64,000 bases of DNA from the NCBI RefSeq assembly GCF_000234665.1, contig NC_018333.1, forward strand, positions 247,001-311,000. The letters run 5' to 3'. The DNA comes from Leishmania mexicana MHOM/GT/2001/U1103. Taxonomy: Eukaryota > Euglenozoa > Kinetoplastea > Trypanosomatida > Trypanosomatidae. Shown in pieces: positions 41,795 to 52,968 of this stretch (position 1 is the stretch's first letter; the number at the start of each line of letters is the position of its first letter). Under the pieces are notes generated by a model. It ran no database searches and was not told the DNA's origin. It saw only the letters and a list, made by a program, of their open reading frames with translations. The translations under genes were made by a program, and so were the position numbers.

Positions 41795-44473
41795 CGTGCT
41801 CGCGTATTTCTTAATCTTGTTGCGTCTAGCGCAGAGACGCAAGCGTCAAGATGAGCTGCCCTGACGAGCCACCGCATGGCAACGATGCAGCGGCTCTAGC
41901 AGCGAGCGTAGAGGATGGGGAGCTGATCCGAGAAGGTTTCGGTTGAAGCAGTAGATGTGCAACGGCGCTACTGCGTTATCGTAGGCGGTGGAGCACAAGA
42001 CTCGAATCTGGACATCTTCGCAGGAATGTGTCTCGAAGGCTGGGCCAGACAAGGTGGTGTGTGTGGTGAGGGACTTTCGTTTGTGTATGTAGCTGTGCAT
42101 ACATGTGTGCTTGCGTGTGCTGCGCACAGGGCGCGCAACAGGGCCGAGGGCACCGCACGAAGAGATCAGAGGGGTAGACGAAACAAGCACCTATTCGAAG
42201 AGCGCCTCCATGCGACTTATATGGTTGGGTGAGGGTGAGGTTGGGGTTGAGAGGTAGAAGGAGCGATGCGATGGACTCTGTGTATGTGTATGTGTGTGTG
42301 CAACATGAGCGGCGCTACAGGCGACTTCGTTTTTCTGCTTGCTTTGGCGGATTGTGCTTCCCCTCCTCTCATCTCTTTTTACCTTTTTTTCGTCTCTCCA
42401 ATGGCGGCGTAGCAGTCGTCCGCTCGCTGAGTCGCTCGTGTCTCTCGCACCACGGTCTCTCGTCCCTCTCCCGCCCCCCACCACGCATGCGCTCTCTCCC
42501 TCTGACAATTTTGTACCCCATCTGTTTTCCTGTTCGTCTTCACGCGCTGTTTCTTTTGTTTTATTTCCATGTTCCATTCCTGGATTCGTAGATGCCTGTA
42601 TAATGTGGTGCGCACGCGTTCGCGTGTCGGATGAAATCCATGGCCGTGGTGATGCTGCCACAGCTGCTGGCTACGCGGACGGTGATGGCGACCACGACGT
42701 TTCTGTCTTCTTTAGTTTTTCATTGAATTAGCGTGTTCAGCTTTTTGGACTGGGACGGCGCCTCTTCTGTGCGTGCGTCAGCCCGTGTATATATGTATAT
42801 CTGCGGGCTTTGCGTGTGCATACGTGTGCGAATATATATATTTGTGTGTTCGCATTCTTTTTTTTGTTGTTTCCTGAGTGCCCAGAAAGCCTCCCTCCCT
42901 CCCCTTCCTCTACCGACAGCCCTCCACTACCAGCTCAGGCACCGGCGCTGTTAGTTGTCGTTTGTTTTCCTTTTGGCGGTGCTGCGGCTCCCGCATGCAG
43001 TTCCACTCTTTTCCGTTGTCTGACTTTACGGTCTTTGTCTTGTGTGTGTATGTGTACGTGTATGTTTGTGTGTGTGTGCCAAAGGGCGGAGGTGTGCTCA
43101 ATATGCAACAGCCCACTCCACGACCCACCCGCCGCCACGATCTCTCCGCCTTTCTCTCTCACACATACGCACACACGTACACACGGGATCAAAAAAGACG
43201 ACGACCGTTATCTCATACCGGTAAAAGCGCAGCGCCGGTGCTGTGTCCATGTGCACGCACGCATGAGGGGTGGCAAGGCACCCAAGCAACACATCCAGGT
43301 TTCCAGTAGACGCACCGTACTTACACCACTTCCCACCCTTCCTCTACTTTGCGCGTGACTCACTCCTGGAAGACTTGGTGCTGATGGCATCCATGACAGC
43401 ACACACAATGAATGCAACCTGCTTTGTTGGCGATATGAGGCCTGCGAGTTTGCACTATTTCGAATCACGCCGTTCTGCAGTATGCATCTGCAAGGAGGAG
43501 GTGATGGTGGGGAGGAACTCGTCTTTCAACATTAGCGGCGCAACTGCTGACCCATCGGTGTGTGTGTGCGTGCCAAACGACATGTGTGCTGCGTGCGGCT
43601 GTTTATATAGTTATCTATCACGAATTTCCTCGTTTCGCACTTTTTCCCTATTCTCTGTGCAAGTTTTCTCACTGCTTTCTGGTGACTATGGCTAAAGGAG
43701 CACCGCCAACACCACCATCGGTCCGCCGTTGCGCAGGTAGTGCAGTCAGAGCTGCACCACATACACGTGCCCCGCGTGTGTCTGTGCGTGCCTGTGTGTG
43801 CGTGAAAGTGGATGACGTTGCAGCTCACCCTACGTCGTTCTCACGCCCACTCGAACACCTACAGCTTCTGCCTTCTCCATCTTCACGCGTTCCGCCCTCC
43901 TCCTCGCTTTTTTCACACTGCAGGTTTCTCACGACGCTGTTTTATCTCGGTCGCTCACATACACGGGACCCGCACGCCACCACCTTCTTTCCCTCTGCGC
44001 CTCTTGTGCATGGCTGTGAATCTGAGGGAGGCGGGAGTGCACCAAGGGCACAGGAGTACTTTTTTTTCGTGAAATCAGCAAGCAGCGGGGGGAGGGCACC
44101 AGCAGCGTCGATACGCCGAGCCTGCATTTTTTTGGCTTGGCCCATCTGCTCCCCCGCTGTTTTGGCCGACTTGTCGAGAGGGGCCCTCTCTCTCTCGTGT
44201 TCTTCTTTCGCTTTCAGGCTGTCTGAAGTGTTGTTCTATGTGACGTGAGACGAGATCGAGTCACGCGCGCAGACACACACACACCCACACACACACGCAC
44301 ACGCTGCGTGGCTCACGCGCCCGCTTTAGTTCTTCTTCTGTGTCTTCTGTTTGGCCTCTGTGTTATTCCGCTTTCCCTCGCGTCCTTCCATCCACCCCCT
44401 TCACGGTCGACGTCGGCTTGCCTCGCAGCTCCCTCAGTGTTTGTGCGAAGGACTCGCATTTCACGCCTTGAAG
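41795..44473. other. 2.7-kb gene-free interval
   Basis: It contains TA/GT repeats (about 42786-42847 and 43026-43078), CA repeats (about 44272-44300) and pyrimidine tracts. GCTTTCAG (AG 44216-44217) after a CT run, or CCTCGCAG (AG 44427-44428), may be the acceptor for the HECT ligase. A 103-codon ATG frame at 43387-43695 is the best small candidate gene but has no recognisable feature. Confidence 0.45.
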
Positions 44474-47400
44474 ATGAGCCAATTTGTGTTCAACGGCAGC
44501 AGTCGCATGCGCAACATGAAGCTGGCGCGCGACCATCACAAGACGCGGAACAGCATCATCGAAGATGCGCAACGGCTGCGACTTCAGAGAGAGGAAGAGG
44601 CGCGCCGCATGCGCGCCGCCCGGCGGCTGCAGCGCGCCATTCGCCAGTGGCTTGCTTGTCAGGAGATGGTGCGTCTGGCGTTGAGCGACCTGGATAGTGT
44701 GTCATCGGACGTGAAGCGCATTCTACTGTCGACGTCTTCTGCGGGTGCCTCTTCCGCTGTTCACACGTCTGACGTCCCGAGGCAGACAGAGCAGCTCACG
44801 GCACGCCTACACACGGCGTGCTGGTGCCTCTCGTATGTGCGCCGCCACCAGTCACGGATTCCGCTGCGCCTCAATGCGCCTTTCGAAGCTGCAGCAGATG
44901 ACGACTGCCGCGCAGAAACACTATTAGGTGATGCAGATTCAGGCATACCTGGGACGACTGGCCTAGGCGCTACTGCCGTGGCCCACCAGCGTGTCGCTCT
45001 TTCCTCCCCCCATACCTCCTCGGTGGCGTCCCTCGGAGAGCTGCGCGCGTACCGGCAGCGGGTCTTTTGGCGCTACAGCGATTGTCTTTACACAGCTCTC
45101 AGCGAAAGCGCCAAACGCAGTGCTGGGGGTGAGGACACGGCTGAGGAGGACACCAGCGCATTGCATGCCGATGCGTCGACTGAGGCAGCCGGAGCCAAGC
45201 GGTCAGCCGATCCGCCGTCGCTGTCGTGGCCTTCTTTTCTCACCTCCTTGCCCACCAAAGATGTGGTCCTTCTCCTGTGCGTGCTGTTGCAGCAACTCTC
45301 GCGTGTGGCGACGCCGTTGCCGGGCAGCCACGCATCGCCGTCCAGCAGCGCATCTTTGGTAAAGCGACTGGCGAGGCATCTCGTGGGTATCATCGTCGCA
45401 CACAATGCTGCGTTCGCACGTACACTCAACGAGGAGACCACACCTCGCAGAAGCCGCGGCGGTCTTGAGATGGCAGCGACGGCGGTGACTGCAGCGGCGT
45501 CTTTTGATCAGTGGCCAGCGGTGCATGCCTTGACTGTGACGCTCAGTTTTCTAGGCCAGGAGACGGTGGCGCATTCGGTGAGCGTGCGGTCGCAGTGCAG
45601 GGAGCTGCTGCAGCCACTTGTCGCAGCGTTCCCGCCCCTTTCTCAGGCTGAAGCCGGCGGGTACAGCCCACTGTCGCCGCCTACGGGGCCCTTTGCGCAG
45701 GTGTGCTGGCAATGTATGTGCGCTCCCTACGTCGGGGAGGAGTCCCAGCGACTCACCTCCAACTCTCTGGCGGTGCTGCTTGGCGCTGCTGATGCAGCCG
45801 CGGAGGGGCCCGAGCGCGGCGGCTGCGACGTGGTGGACACGTGCTTTGCGATGCTTGTGGCGGAGTGCTACAGACGGACTGCCATGGACACGGAGCTGAC
45901 GGCGTGCGATGGCATCAGTGGGCTGCGAGGCGGGGAGCTGCGTTCTCGTGTACTTGGGCGCCTTGTGCGGTTGCTGCCGCGTGTCCACCAGCTCGTGGAG
46001 GCAACATCGTGCGCTGCAGCTGTGTCGCCGTCGTCCTTAGCGGCCCGCACGGATGTGGTGAAGTGGTACTTGCTCAGTGTCAGCTGCCTGAGCGAGCGAC
46101 TGTGCCGCGAGGATTTCTTTATTGAGGGCATTCTGGCAGATCACTACGCCTACAACACCGGTCGGCAGCAGCAGCGACGCACGGTGGATGGGAAGGACGA
46201 TGCCGAGGGTGTCGATGCATCGTCGCACAGTCAATACCGCCTGCTTACCTCGTACCTGTTCAGCACCGAGGGTGGCCTGCAACTGCTCCAACTGCTCACC
46301 ATGCAGGACGAGCGGTGTGAGAAACTGCGTCTGATGGCGCTGCAGAAGCCCACCGTGGAGGCACCAACCGATACCGGCGCGCCGCCGACGGTGGAGGACG
46401 GCGGCAACGAGGAGGCCGATTCGGCAGCGGCTGCATCGATGGCGAATACGACGCCCTTCAGGGATGCTGGGGCCCCTGCTCAGTGGCCGTCGTCTGCCTC
46501 GATGCAGCAGAGCCCACTCGAGATTCTGTGCAACGTGTTTGCGTGGCCCATCTTCACCTTCTCGAAGCCGAGGTACAGCCGCTATCAACAGGAGACGCTG
46601 GCGTTGTACGCGAAGCTGGTGCGTACTCCGCAGCTGCTGCGCCGCCTTTGGAGTTTGTACTGGCAGAGCTGCGAGGGGCTGCGGGCTGTGCTGCCGCCCG
46701 GCGAGGCTTTACAGAGGCTGTGCCAGCCACCGGCGTGGGGTGCACAGGAGCAGGAGGAGCAGCCGGCTCTCGCCGGCGAGGAGCGGGCTAGACGCCGCCG
46801 CGTGCCTGCGGCTGCCCCCTCCGGGCCCGCCCTCATGTCCCTGCCGCGGCTGCCAACGTGGGAGACACATCCGCGTTACCCTCTCGCCTTCTATGACCCT
46901 CACGCGCCGCTCTCCATCTTTTTCTTCACCCTGCTGGCGTACTATGTGAACGTGTGCGACTTCGCCGATGAGCTGCGTCGCGGTGGCGAGGCGGCGGTGC
47001 TCTCTACAGAGGAGTCGTGGGCGTTGGTGCTCGCGCTGAAGGAGATTGTGCACCGGTCACACATGTACGGCGTCGTGCCGGACTCCAACTGCGAGGCTGT
47101 CGCTCACGCGGCTTGCCTGCTGCTCTCCCGCCTACACACGGTGGACGAGGCGGACCCGTTTGTGCCTGCCGCGGCGACCGGCCTGTGGTTGTCCGTTGGC
47201 GCCGTCGCTGCCGAGGCGGCGGTGGGTTTGTTGTTCCGCACTTGGGATGCGGCGAGCGCTGCCGTGGTGGATGAGGAGGATGCCGCAGAGGCAGGGGAGG
47301 CAGAACTTGAAGGCCCCAGCGTCGCAACCAGAGAACAAAGCGTTGTGGGCAGCCTTATGTCGAGCACCACCGCCAGTGCCGCGACCACGTCGGTGGCCCA

Positions 47401-48664
47401 CGTGCGTCTTCCCGGCGACGACGTCGCCTTTCACGACAGCGCGCAGTGGAAACAGCCGACTCGGTACACAAAGCTGCTCGTGCACACACCGTTCCTGTTC
47501 CCGTTTGCCGCTCGCGCGCTGCTCCTCTCAGCGCTGCTCGTGGAGACGGACCACCACTGGACCCCGCCAAGCGAGCGGCGGGTGGTGGTGCAGCGCGGAC
47601 GCACCTTCATAGATGCCTTCGACCTTTTCCACGACAAGCCGCTCAGCAACGACATGCTCAACATCCGCTTTATCGCCGACGACGGCACGCTCGAGGCCGG
47701 GTACGGCCGCGGTGTGTACCGGGAGTGTATCGTGTCACTGTGCAAGGAGGGGTTTGCGGCCGAATACGGCCTGTTTCGCCAGACCCCAGACGGCTACGTG
47801 TACCCGAACTCCTTCAGCGCCGTGGCGACCAGTGACCTGCAGCATCTTTTGAAGATTCGCTTCTTGGGGGCAATGGTGGGTCGCGCGCTGCGCGACGGTG
47901 TGTTGCAAGACGTGCCGTTCGCCCTTCACTTTCGCAATGCCATCTTGGGCCGCCGCAACACCCTCAGCAACCTCAAGAGCTTCGACGCGGAACTCTATCA
48001 CCAGCTCATGTCCCTCACGCAGCTCAGCGAGGAAGAGCTGGAGGCGGTCGGACTGACCTTTGTCTACACAGTGAACGCGCTGGGCATCACAAGGGAGGTA
48101 GAGCTGGTGCCTGGCGGGGCGCAGATGCACGTGACGCCGCGCAACTGCCTCTTTTATGTGCACCTCGTCGCCGACTTTAAGCTCAACCGCGAGGCCGCCG
48201 AGCAGACGCGCGCGTTTTGCGCCGGACTTCACTCTGTAATTGACACGAACCGTCTTCGCTTGTTCGACAGTAACGAGGTGGGCAAGCTCTTCGGCGGTGA
48301 TGAGACGGGGCAGATCGACTTGGAAGACTGGAAGGCGAATACAGTGTACGACAAGCCGGAGGACGTGAACGCACCGCAGGTGCGGCTCTTCTGGGATGTT
48401 GTGGAGTCTCTCACCCGCGAGCAGCAGCGACAGCTGCTAAAGTTTGCGACATCCATGACGCGGCCGCCGCTACTCGGCTTTCGTTTCCTGGCGCCTCCCT
48501 TTAAGGTTCAGCTGCTGGCGATGAATGCGTCCGGGCCCGATCACTTGCCCTCGGCTGCAACGTGCTTCTCTACCTTAAAACTACCGCCGTACCGTGACTA
48601 CGCGACGGCTCGAGCGAAGATTGTCGCTGCCATTGAAGAAACCGGTACCTTCGAGTTCAGCTGA
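44474..48664 (+). CDS. Giant HECT-domain E3 ubiquitin ligase, UBE3C/Hul5-like
   Basis: A 1396-residue E3 ligase. The N-terminus (MSQFVFNGSSRMRNMKL, then an Arg/Glu-rich helix and RRLQRAIRQWLACQ, an IQ-like motif at about 52-66) closely follows the UBE3B/UBE3C/Hul5 pattern. A long helical region of about 900 residues with Ala/Gly-rich inserts comes next. The HECT domain takes roughly the last 370 residues: FIDAFDLFHDKPLSNDMLNIRFI, GYGRGVYRE, FLGAMVGRALRDG, NCLFYVHLVADFKLN and the C-lobe LPSAATCFSTLKLPPY. The catalytic cysteine is C1364. Hul5-type ligases bind the proteasome and extend ubiquitin chains on stalled substrates; this role is family knowledge. The ATG at 44474 matches the family N-terminus, and upstream open frame has no ATG. 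Confidence 0.95.
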   Translation: MSQFVFNGSSRMRNMKLARDHHKTRNSIIEDAQRLRLQREEEARRMRAARRLQRAIRQWLACQEMVRLALSDLDSVSSDVKRILLSTSSAGASSAVHTSDVPRQTEQLTARLHTACWCLSYVRRHQSRIPLRLNAPFEAAADDDCRAETLLGDADSGIPGTTGLGATAVAHQRVALSSPHTSSVASLGELRAYRQRVFWRYSDCLYTALSESAKRSAGGEDTAEEDTSALHADASTEAAGAKRSADPPSLSWPSFLTSLPTKDVVLLLCVLLQQLSRVATPLPGSHASPSSSASLVKRLARHLVGIIVAHNAAFARTLNEETTPRRSRGGLEMAATAVTAAASFDQWPAVHALTVTLSFLGQETVAHSVSVRSQCRELLQPLVAAFPPLSQAEAGGYSPLSPPTGPFAQVCWQCMCAPYVGEESQRLTSNSLAVLLGAADAAAEGPERGGCDVVDTCFAMLVAECYRRTAMDTELTACDGISGLRGGELRSRVLGRLVRLLPRVHQLVEATSCAAAVSPSSLAARTDVVKWYLLSVSCLSERLCREDFFIEGILADHYAYNTGRQQQRRTVDGKDDAEGVDASSHSQYRLLTSYLFSTEGGLQLLQLLTMQDERCEKLRLMALQKPTVEAPTDTGAPPTVEDGGNEEADSAAAASMANTTPFRDAGAPAQWPSSASMQQSPLEILCNVFAWPIFTFSKPRYSRYQQETLALYAKLVRTPQLLRRLWSLYWQSCEGLRAVLPPGEALQRLCQPPAWGAQEQEEQPALAGEERARRRRVPAAAPSGPALMSLPRLPTWETHPRYPLAFYDPHAPLSIFFFTLLAYYVNVCDFADELRRGGEAAVLSTEESWALVLALKEIVHRSHMYGVVPDSNCEAVAHAACLLLSRLHTVDEADPFVPAAATGLWLSVGAVAAEAAVGLLFRTWDAASAAVVDEEDAAEAGEAELEGPSVATREQSVVGSLMSSTTASAATTSVAHVRLPGDDVAFHDSAQWKQPTRYTKLLVHTPFLFPFAARALLLSALLVETDHHWTPPSERRVVVQRGRTFIDAFDLFHDKPLSNDMLNIRFIADDGTLEAGYGRGVYRECIVSLCKEGFAAEYGLFRQTPDGYVYPNSFSAVATSDLQHLLKIRFLGAMVGRALRDGVLQDVPFALHFRNAILGRRNTLSNLKSFDAELYHQLMSLTQLSEEELEAVGLTFVYTVNALGITREVELVPGGAQMHVTPRNCLFYVHLVADFKLNREAAEQTRAFCAGLHSVIDTNRLRLFDSNEVGKLFGGDETGQIDLEDWKANTVYDKPEDVNAPQVRLFWDVVESLTREQQRQLLKFATSMTRPPLLGFRFLAPPFKVQLLAMNASGPDHLPSAATCFSTLKLPPYRDYATARAKIVAAIEETGTFEFS

Positions 48665-49511
48665 GCAGCGTGGCGCTACAACGCGTCTCGGTGGGCTTCG
48701 TGGAGCAGTACGAACGAGAAGAGTGATCGCGTGGGTGCGGCGAATCGGGGTGGGATGCTGGGTGTCTTGGCAGGTTGATTGAGTCCATGCGACCGTTAAA
48801 AGTCGCTATCACCCCTCCCATGCACGCATGTTCTCCCCCTCCTCCTCTCACAGAATATGTGCGTGTGTGCGTGGCTGTCTGTCCAGGTCCGGTGTTATCT
48901 GAAGCGCTTATTCGCCACCTTATGTATGGGTCTGTGTGTGTGCCCGCGGGTTCTCTGTCTTCGTGCCTCGATGCACATTACCACTGAGCCGTCAAACACT
49001 TTGATGTGCTGATAAGGGCATCGAGAAATGAAAGGGACTGGCAGAGGGCGTGCACGCAGTCAACGCACAGTGCCAACGGCGTATAGGAAGAAGGAGGGCA
49101 ATACACCGTCTGTGGCATCAGGCCAGGCCTTCCCGCTCTCTCTCACCCCTCTCCTCTCTCCTTTCCCCATTCAAGTGCCACTGGTGAATATACGGGTTAG
49201 GGCGATCTGTCCTGCCGAGTCAAAGGTGCATAATCGCCGCTTACCTCTCCGGCAGTGCAGCGCGTTGTAGTCCAATATTCGTTGTTCTTGCATGCAAGAC
49301 AAACGGTGCGCGTCTGTGGGGTGGGGGGAGGGGGGCAAGAGATGTGTGCACTCCTGCTGCACTGCACCTCGCAAATACAAGCAGGAAGGAGCAACGGAAC
49401 CCCCCCCCCCTTCCCCGATCCTATGAACGGCAGCCATCGCTGCCATCACTTTCGCTGTCTCCTGACAGCGTGGGACCCACGACTGCCACCATGTTTGCAC
49501 AGCACACACAC

Positions 49512-49547
<36 letters not shown>

Positions 49548-50154
49548 CTACCCACACACGCACACTCGGGCACGTTTGTGCCCGGGCTTGTACCATGCCC
49601 GCTTTTCTTGCGATCGCCCTCCTCCATTTCTCACAAGGCGCATGGCCCCTCCTCCTCGACCCGCCCTTTACTCTCTCTACCTCTCTTTGGACGCGTGGGA
49701 CATACCAACTCAAGCATACACCCACCCACACACAGTCTCGCTCGCACGGGCCCACAAGCGAAGAAAACCGACCGTGGTGCCCTGGAGAAGCGAGAGGACT
49801 CGCGTTGGAGCGCATCTCTTCGCTGCTTCCTTTTCTTTAGTGCGCATAGTGTGTGCATGTGTTTGTGTGTGGGGTTGTGGGTGCCATCGGTGTTACCAAC
49901 ACTCATCCTTCACGGCTCCATCAGCCTCTTCTCCGGTCTGGGGGCAGCGGCTTGATCAAGCAAGCAAGAGCTCTGCTGCACCACGCACACTCACCCGCAA
50001 GAGAGTGGGCGGCGGAAAGGCACCCAGGTACCCAGTCCTGGCAAGTACTCGCGATTCTTCACGCGCGTGGTGTTGGGCAGCTCGGGGTGCGTGTTCCTCG
50101 TCGACTTTTCGGCACACTCTCGCCGCAGGCGCACGCGCACAGCGTCGAGCAGTC
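48665..50154. other. 1.5-kb interval with CA microsatellite
   Basis: No gene. The downstream gene's frame remains open through 49255-50154, but the translated part is rich in His/Thr repeats from the CA run. CCGCAG (AG 50127-50128) lies 27 bases before the next ATG and may be the acceptor. Confidence 0.5.
49503..49547. repeat. (CA)n microsatellite
   Basis: About 20 CA units, interrupted by single T substitutions, followed by a CCTACC break and further CA. It is the longest such run in the window. Confidence 0.85.
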
Positions 50155-52968
50155 ATGCTTCGCCGCTCACTCGCCGCCTATGGCAGCTATCTGTTGAACC
50201 AGCGACTCATCGCGGATTGGTGGCAGGCCGGCCACCGCGAGGAGGTGCACCGGGCAGCCAAGGCGCGGCTCAGCGCGGCCCTGGAAGAGGTCGAAAAGCG
50301 GTCGTCGTCCGCGGCACAATCATCGACGGCTTGTGCGGATGAAGATAGCGACCCCTCATTTTCGTCTTCGCGGTCGTGCGAGTACGCGGATGCGCCCCAT
50401 CGTTCTCCGCCGCTCAGTCTGTATGAGGCCAACGCCCTTGTCGCAACGTTTGTGAGCAGCCACAACACACAGGACTTGAGTGCTACACTGCAGTACATAC
50501 GTGAGCAGCTTGGGGAGGAGCTCACCGCCTATCATTTCCACTCGCTGCTGCGCACATTCAACTACCACCATGACGCTGCAAATGCACTTCAGGTGCTGGA
50601 GGTGATGGTGCACAGCGGCACAACAACATTGGAGACGTACGCCCGCATGGTGGACTGTGCGCACTGCCTGTGCCCGCCTGATGTGGAGGCCCGTCTGTTG
50701 CAGCTTGTTGCCCTGGCGCAGGACGCGTTCGGGACCCATGTAATGGAAGACGAGACCGGTACCGAGGGCGGGACAGTGGCCGCGTACAGTTTTTCAGAAG
50801 AAGGATTTCAGGCACGTCAGGCGGCCGCGGATCTTACGGGGGTCGGCGCGCCGCACCCCTCTAGTGACACGGCAACGCCGCAGCCTGCGAGACCGCCCCG
50901 CAGCGCCCCTGTGCTTTCCTCTCTGCTCTACCACTGCTCCACCACGAGCCATCGGAGTACGGTTGCGTCGTGTGTTGTGATGGCACTTTGGATACGTGCT
51001 TTCGGTGTGGAGTTGACGGACTGGGATGTGATGTCGGTGCTGAGCAGCGTGCTCACACACCCCGACGAGTTTCCGCAATTCTGCACCATGTTCGGCTGCT
51101 TTGATGCGTACAAGCGGGGCACCGTGAGCGTGCAAGCAGTGGTGGAGCGACTAGCGCTACTTGGGGAGGTGGAGCAGTGTGGACCGCCGACGGCCAGCGA
51201 GCTCGTGGATGAGCACGCAGAACGCAATGACAGAGGCAGGTTTGGCGGAGACAAGGGAAAGGCCCGGGACAGCCGTGTGCCGGCTGGGTCGTCTTCCACA
51301 TCGATGTTGACGTCTTTGGTAAAGGCGATGCAGGCGTCCCTCTGCGCCGCTGGCATCGATGCAGCTTCCAGAGTCGTTTCGCTGCCCTTCGTTAATGCGC
51401 AGACCAACAGCATGGAGGGGCTAGTCGTTGCCACATTGCTGCCGCTCGTCCAAACGGGCGTTGGGTCACATCGCTACAACGCCGGCCACCTTTTCCACGC
51501 CTTGAGTCTCGTACAAAGCAGTCTGGGGGACGACACCGGTGCCATTCAGCTACTGCAGCGCGCGGCCTGTGAGCAGCAGCGGTGCACCATGGCACAGGAG
51601 GCCCTCGGTATGACTGTCAACTTGCGAGCGTCGAAGGCACAGCCTGGCGAAGAGCTCGCCAGCTCTGCAGAGTCTTCGTCATCGCTTGCGGTGACTTCTG
51701 CATCCGCGCCTGCGTCAAGAGAGCCATACTGCGTCTCGGTCCATCATCTCTTAGACATGGGCACGCTGCTGAGTCGCGTCAGCGCGACAACACTGCGTGA
51801 CGTGCAGCGGCCCTTTCACGGTGTTTTGCGCCAGATGGTGGAGGAGCTCTCTGAAAAGTCGACGGAGAAGCCGTCTCCCACTTCTGCTTCGCCTCCATCC
51901 TCTTGGCCGACCATGCCGGCCTCGTGTACACCGCCGGTGCCCTGCGCGCGTGACTTGGTCACCGTGAGCAACTACGAGACACAGTTCATCCGGACGGTGT
52001 CCGAGGCGCGCGCGGTGCTCAGACGCGCGATCGACGCAGGCAACGCCACCGTTAGTAATGGACGTGTACCCCGCAGCACGCAGTTCATGTTTATGCAGCT
52101 CGCCCAGTGGTGCTGCCGCCATCCGCCACGCAATCCAAAACTGACGCCGGAGGGGTTGGAGGAGCGGACCAAGTGGGGCCGGTATTTGGATGCCCGCGAC
52201 ACGTCGCTCGCCCTCTTCGGGTCTGCACGACAGTCTCGTGACTCGATGAAGCACCTTTTCTACAACAATAATCAGCTGCCTGAGTTGCGTAGCGAAGCTG
52301 TCATCGCGAAGGACTTTGCCGACGTACACGAGCTCTTCTTCGGCTCAGCCTCACCATCGTCGTCGTTGTCACAGGCGGAGCTGCAGCTGTCTCTGCGGCG
52401 GGCGCGCACCACTCTGCCACACACTGGGAGTAGCGCCGCCATCGTGCCGCGATACCTCTGGGACTCGGCCGTCTACAACCCCTACCCGGCAGCTCAGCTG
52501 GCGATTAATACGTGTGAGTTTTCTAGGAGTCCTTCTGGCGAGGGGACGCAAAGCCCTTTCGCACTGGCAGAGGTGCACCAAACCGATGCTGCCCTTGGAG
52601 ACGATGCCGAGGAGGACGTTGGTGGCGCTGAGTTCTTCGTCGAGCTCTGGCATGCGTTGCTAGACAAGACCACCTCGGTTGGTAGCAACGAGGCTTGGTA
52701 TCTGCAGAACACGGATATGTTTCTGCTGCTCGTCCGTTGCCTGCTGCACCGACTGGACTGGGAGGCAGCCGCGCATCTGACGCGCAAGATGACGCAACAC
52801 ACAAACTACACCTACCTCATGGATCACGAGCTCACAACTATCTTTCGCGAGATAGGCGATCCTGCTGGTTGTCTGGCATTCAAGGTGGCGACGAAGTTGT
52901 TCGACGGCCGCATTACAAAGGACGGACAGACGAAACGGGAGAGGTTTCATCAGGAGCAGTTTAGCTGA
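50155..52968 (+). CDS. Probable mitochondrial helical-repeat (PPR-like) protein
   Basis: A 937-residue protein. The start MLRRSLAAYGSYLLNQRLIADWW is basic, hydrophobic and free of acids over 20 residues, typical of kinetoplastid mitochondrial targeting. The body is helical, with short paired-helix units such as AYHFHSLLRTFNYHHDAANALQ and TYARMVDCAHCL (about 120-180), and later EAWYLQNTDMFLLLVRCLLH and WEAAAHLTRKM near the C-terminus. This resembles degenerate pentatricopeptide repeats, common in mitochondrial ribosome and RNA-processing proteins of trypanosomatids. I count no clean run of 35-residue repeats, so the family is tentative. Ser/Ala-rich linkers separate the blocks. The ATG is chosen for the targeting peptide, although the frame is open 300 codons further upstream. 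Confidence 0.8.
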   Translation: MLRRSLAAYGSYLLNQRLIADWWQAGHREEVHRAAKARLSAALEEVEKRSSSAAQSSTACADEDSDPSFSSSRSCEYADAPHRSPPLSLYEANALVATFVSSHNTQDLSATLQYIREQLGEELTAYHFHSLLRTFNYHHDAANALQVLEVMVHSGTTTLETYARMVDCAHCLCPPDVEARLLQLVALAQDAFGTHVMEDETGTEGGTVAAYSFSEEGFQARQAAADLTGVGAPHPSSDTATPQPARPPRSAPVLSSLLYHCSTTSHRSTVASCVVMALWIRAFGVELTDWDVMSVLSSVLTHPDEFPQFCTMFGCFDAYKRGTVSVQAVVERLALLGEVEQCGPPTASELVDEHAERNDRGRFGGDKGKARDSRVPAGSSSTSMLTSLVKAMQASLCAAGIDAASRVVSLPFVNAQTNSMEGLVVATLLPLVQTGVGSHRYNAGHLFHALSLVQSSLGDDTGAIQLLQRAACEQQRCTMAQEALGMTVNLRASKAQPGEELASSAESSSSLAVTSASAPASREPYCVSVHHLLDMGTLLSRVSATTLRDVQRPFHGVLRQMVEELSEKSTEKPSPTSASPPSSWPTMPASCTPPVPCARDLVTVSNYETQFIRTVSEARAVLRRAIDAGNATVSNGRVPRSTQFMFMQLAQWCCRHPPRNPKLTPEGLEERTKWGRYLDARDTSLALFGSARQSRDSMKHLFYNNNQLPELRSEAVIAKDFADVHELFFGSASPSSSLSQAELQLSLRRARTTLPHTGSSAAIVPRYLWDSAVYNPYPAAQLAINTCEFSRSPSGEGTQSPFALAEVHQTDAALGDDAEEDVGGAEFFVELWHALLDKTTSVGSNEAWYLQNTDMFLLLVRCLLHRLDWEAAAHLTRKMTQHTNYTYLMDHELTTIFREIGDPAGCLAFKVATKLFDGRITKDGQTKRERFHQEQFS

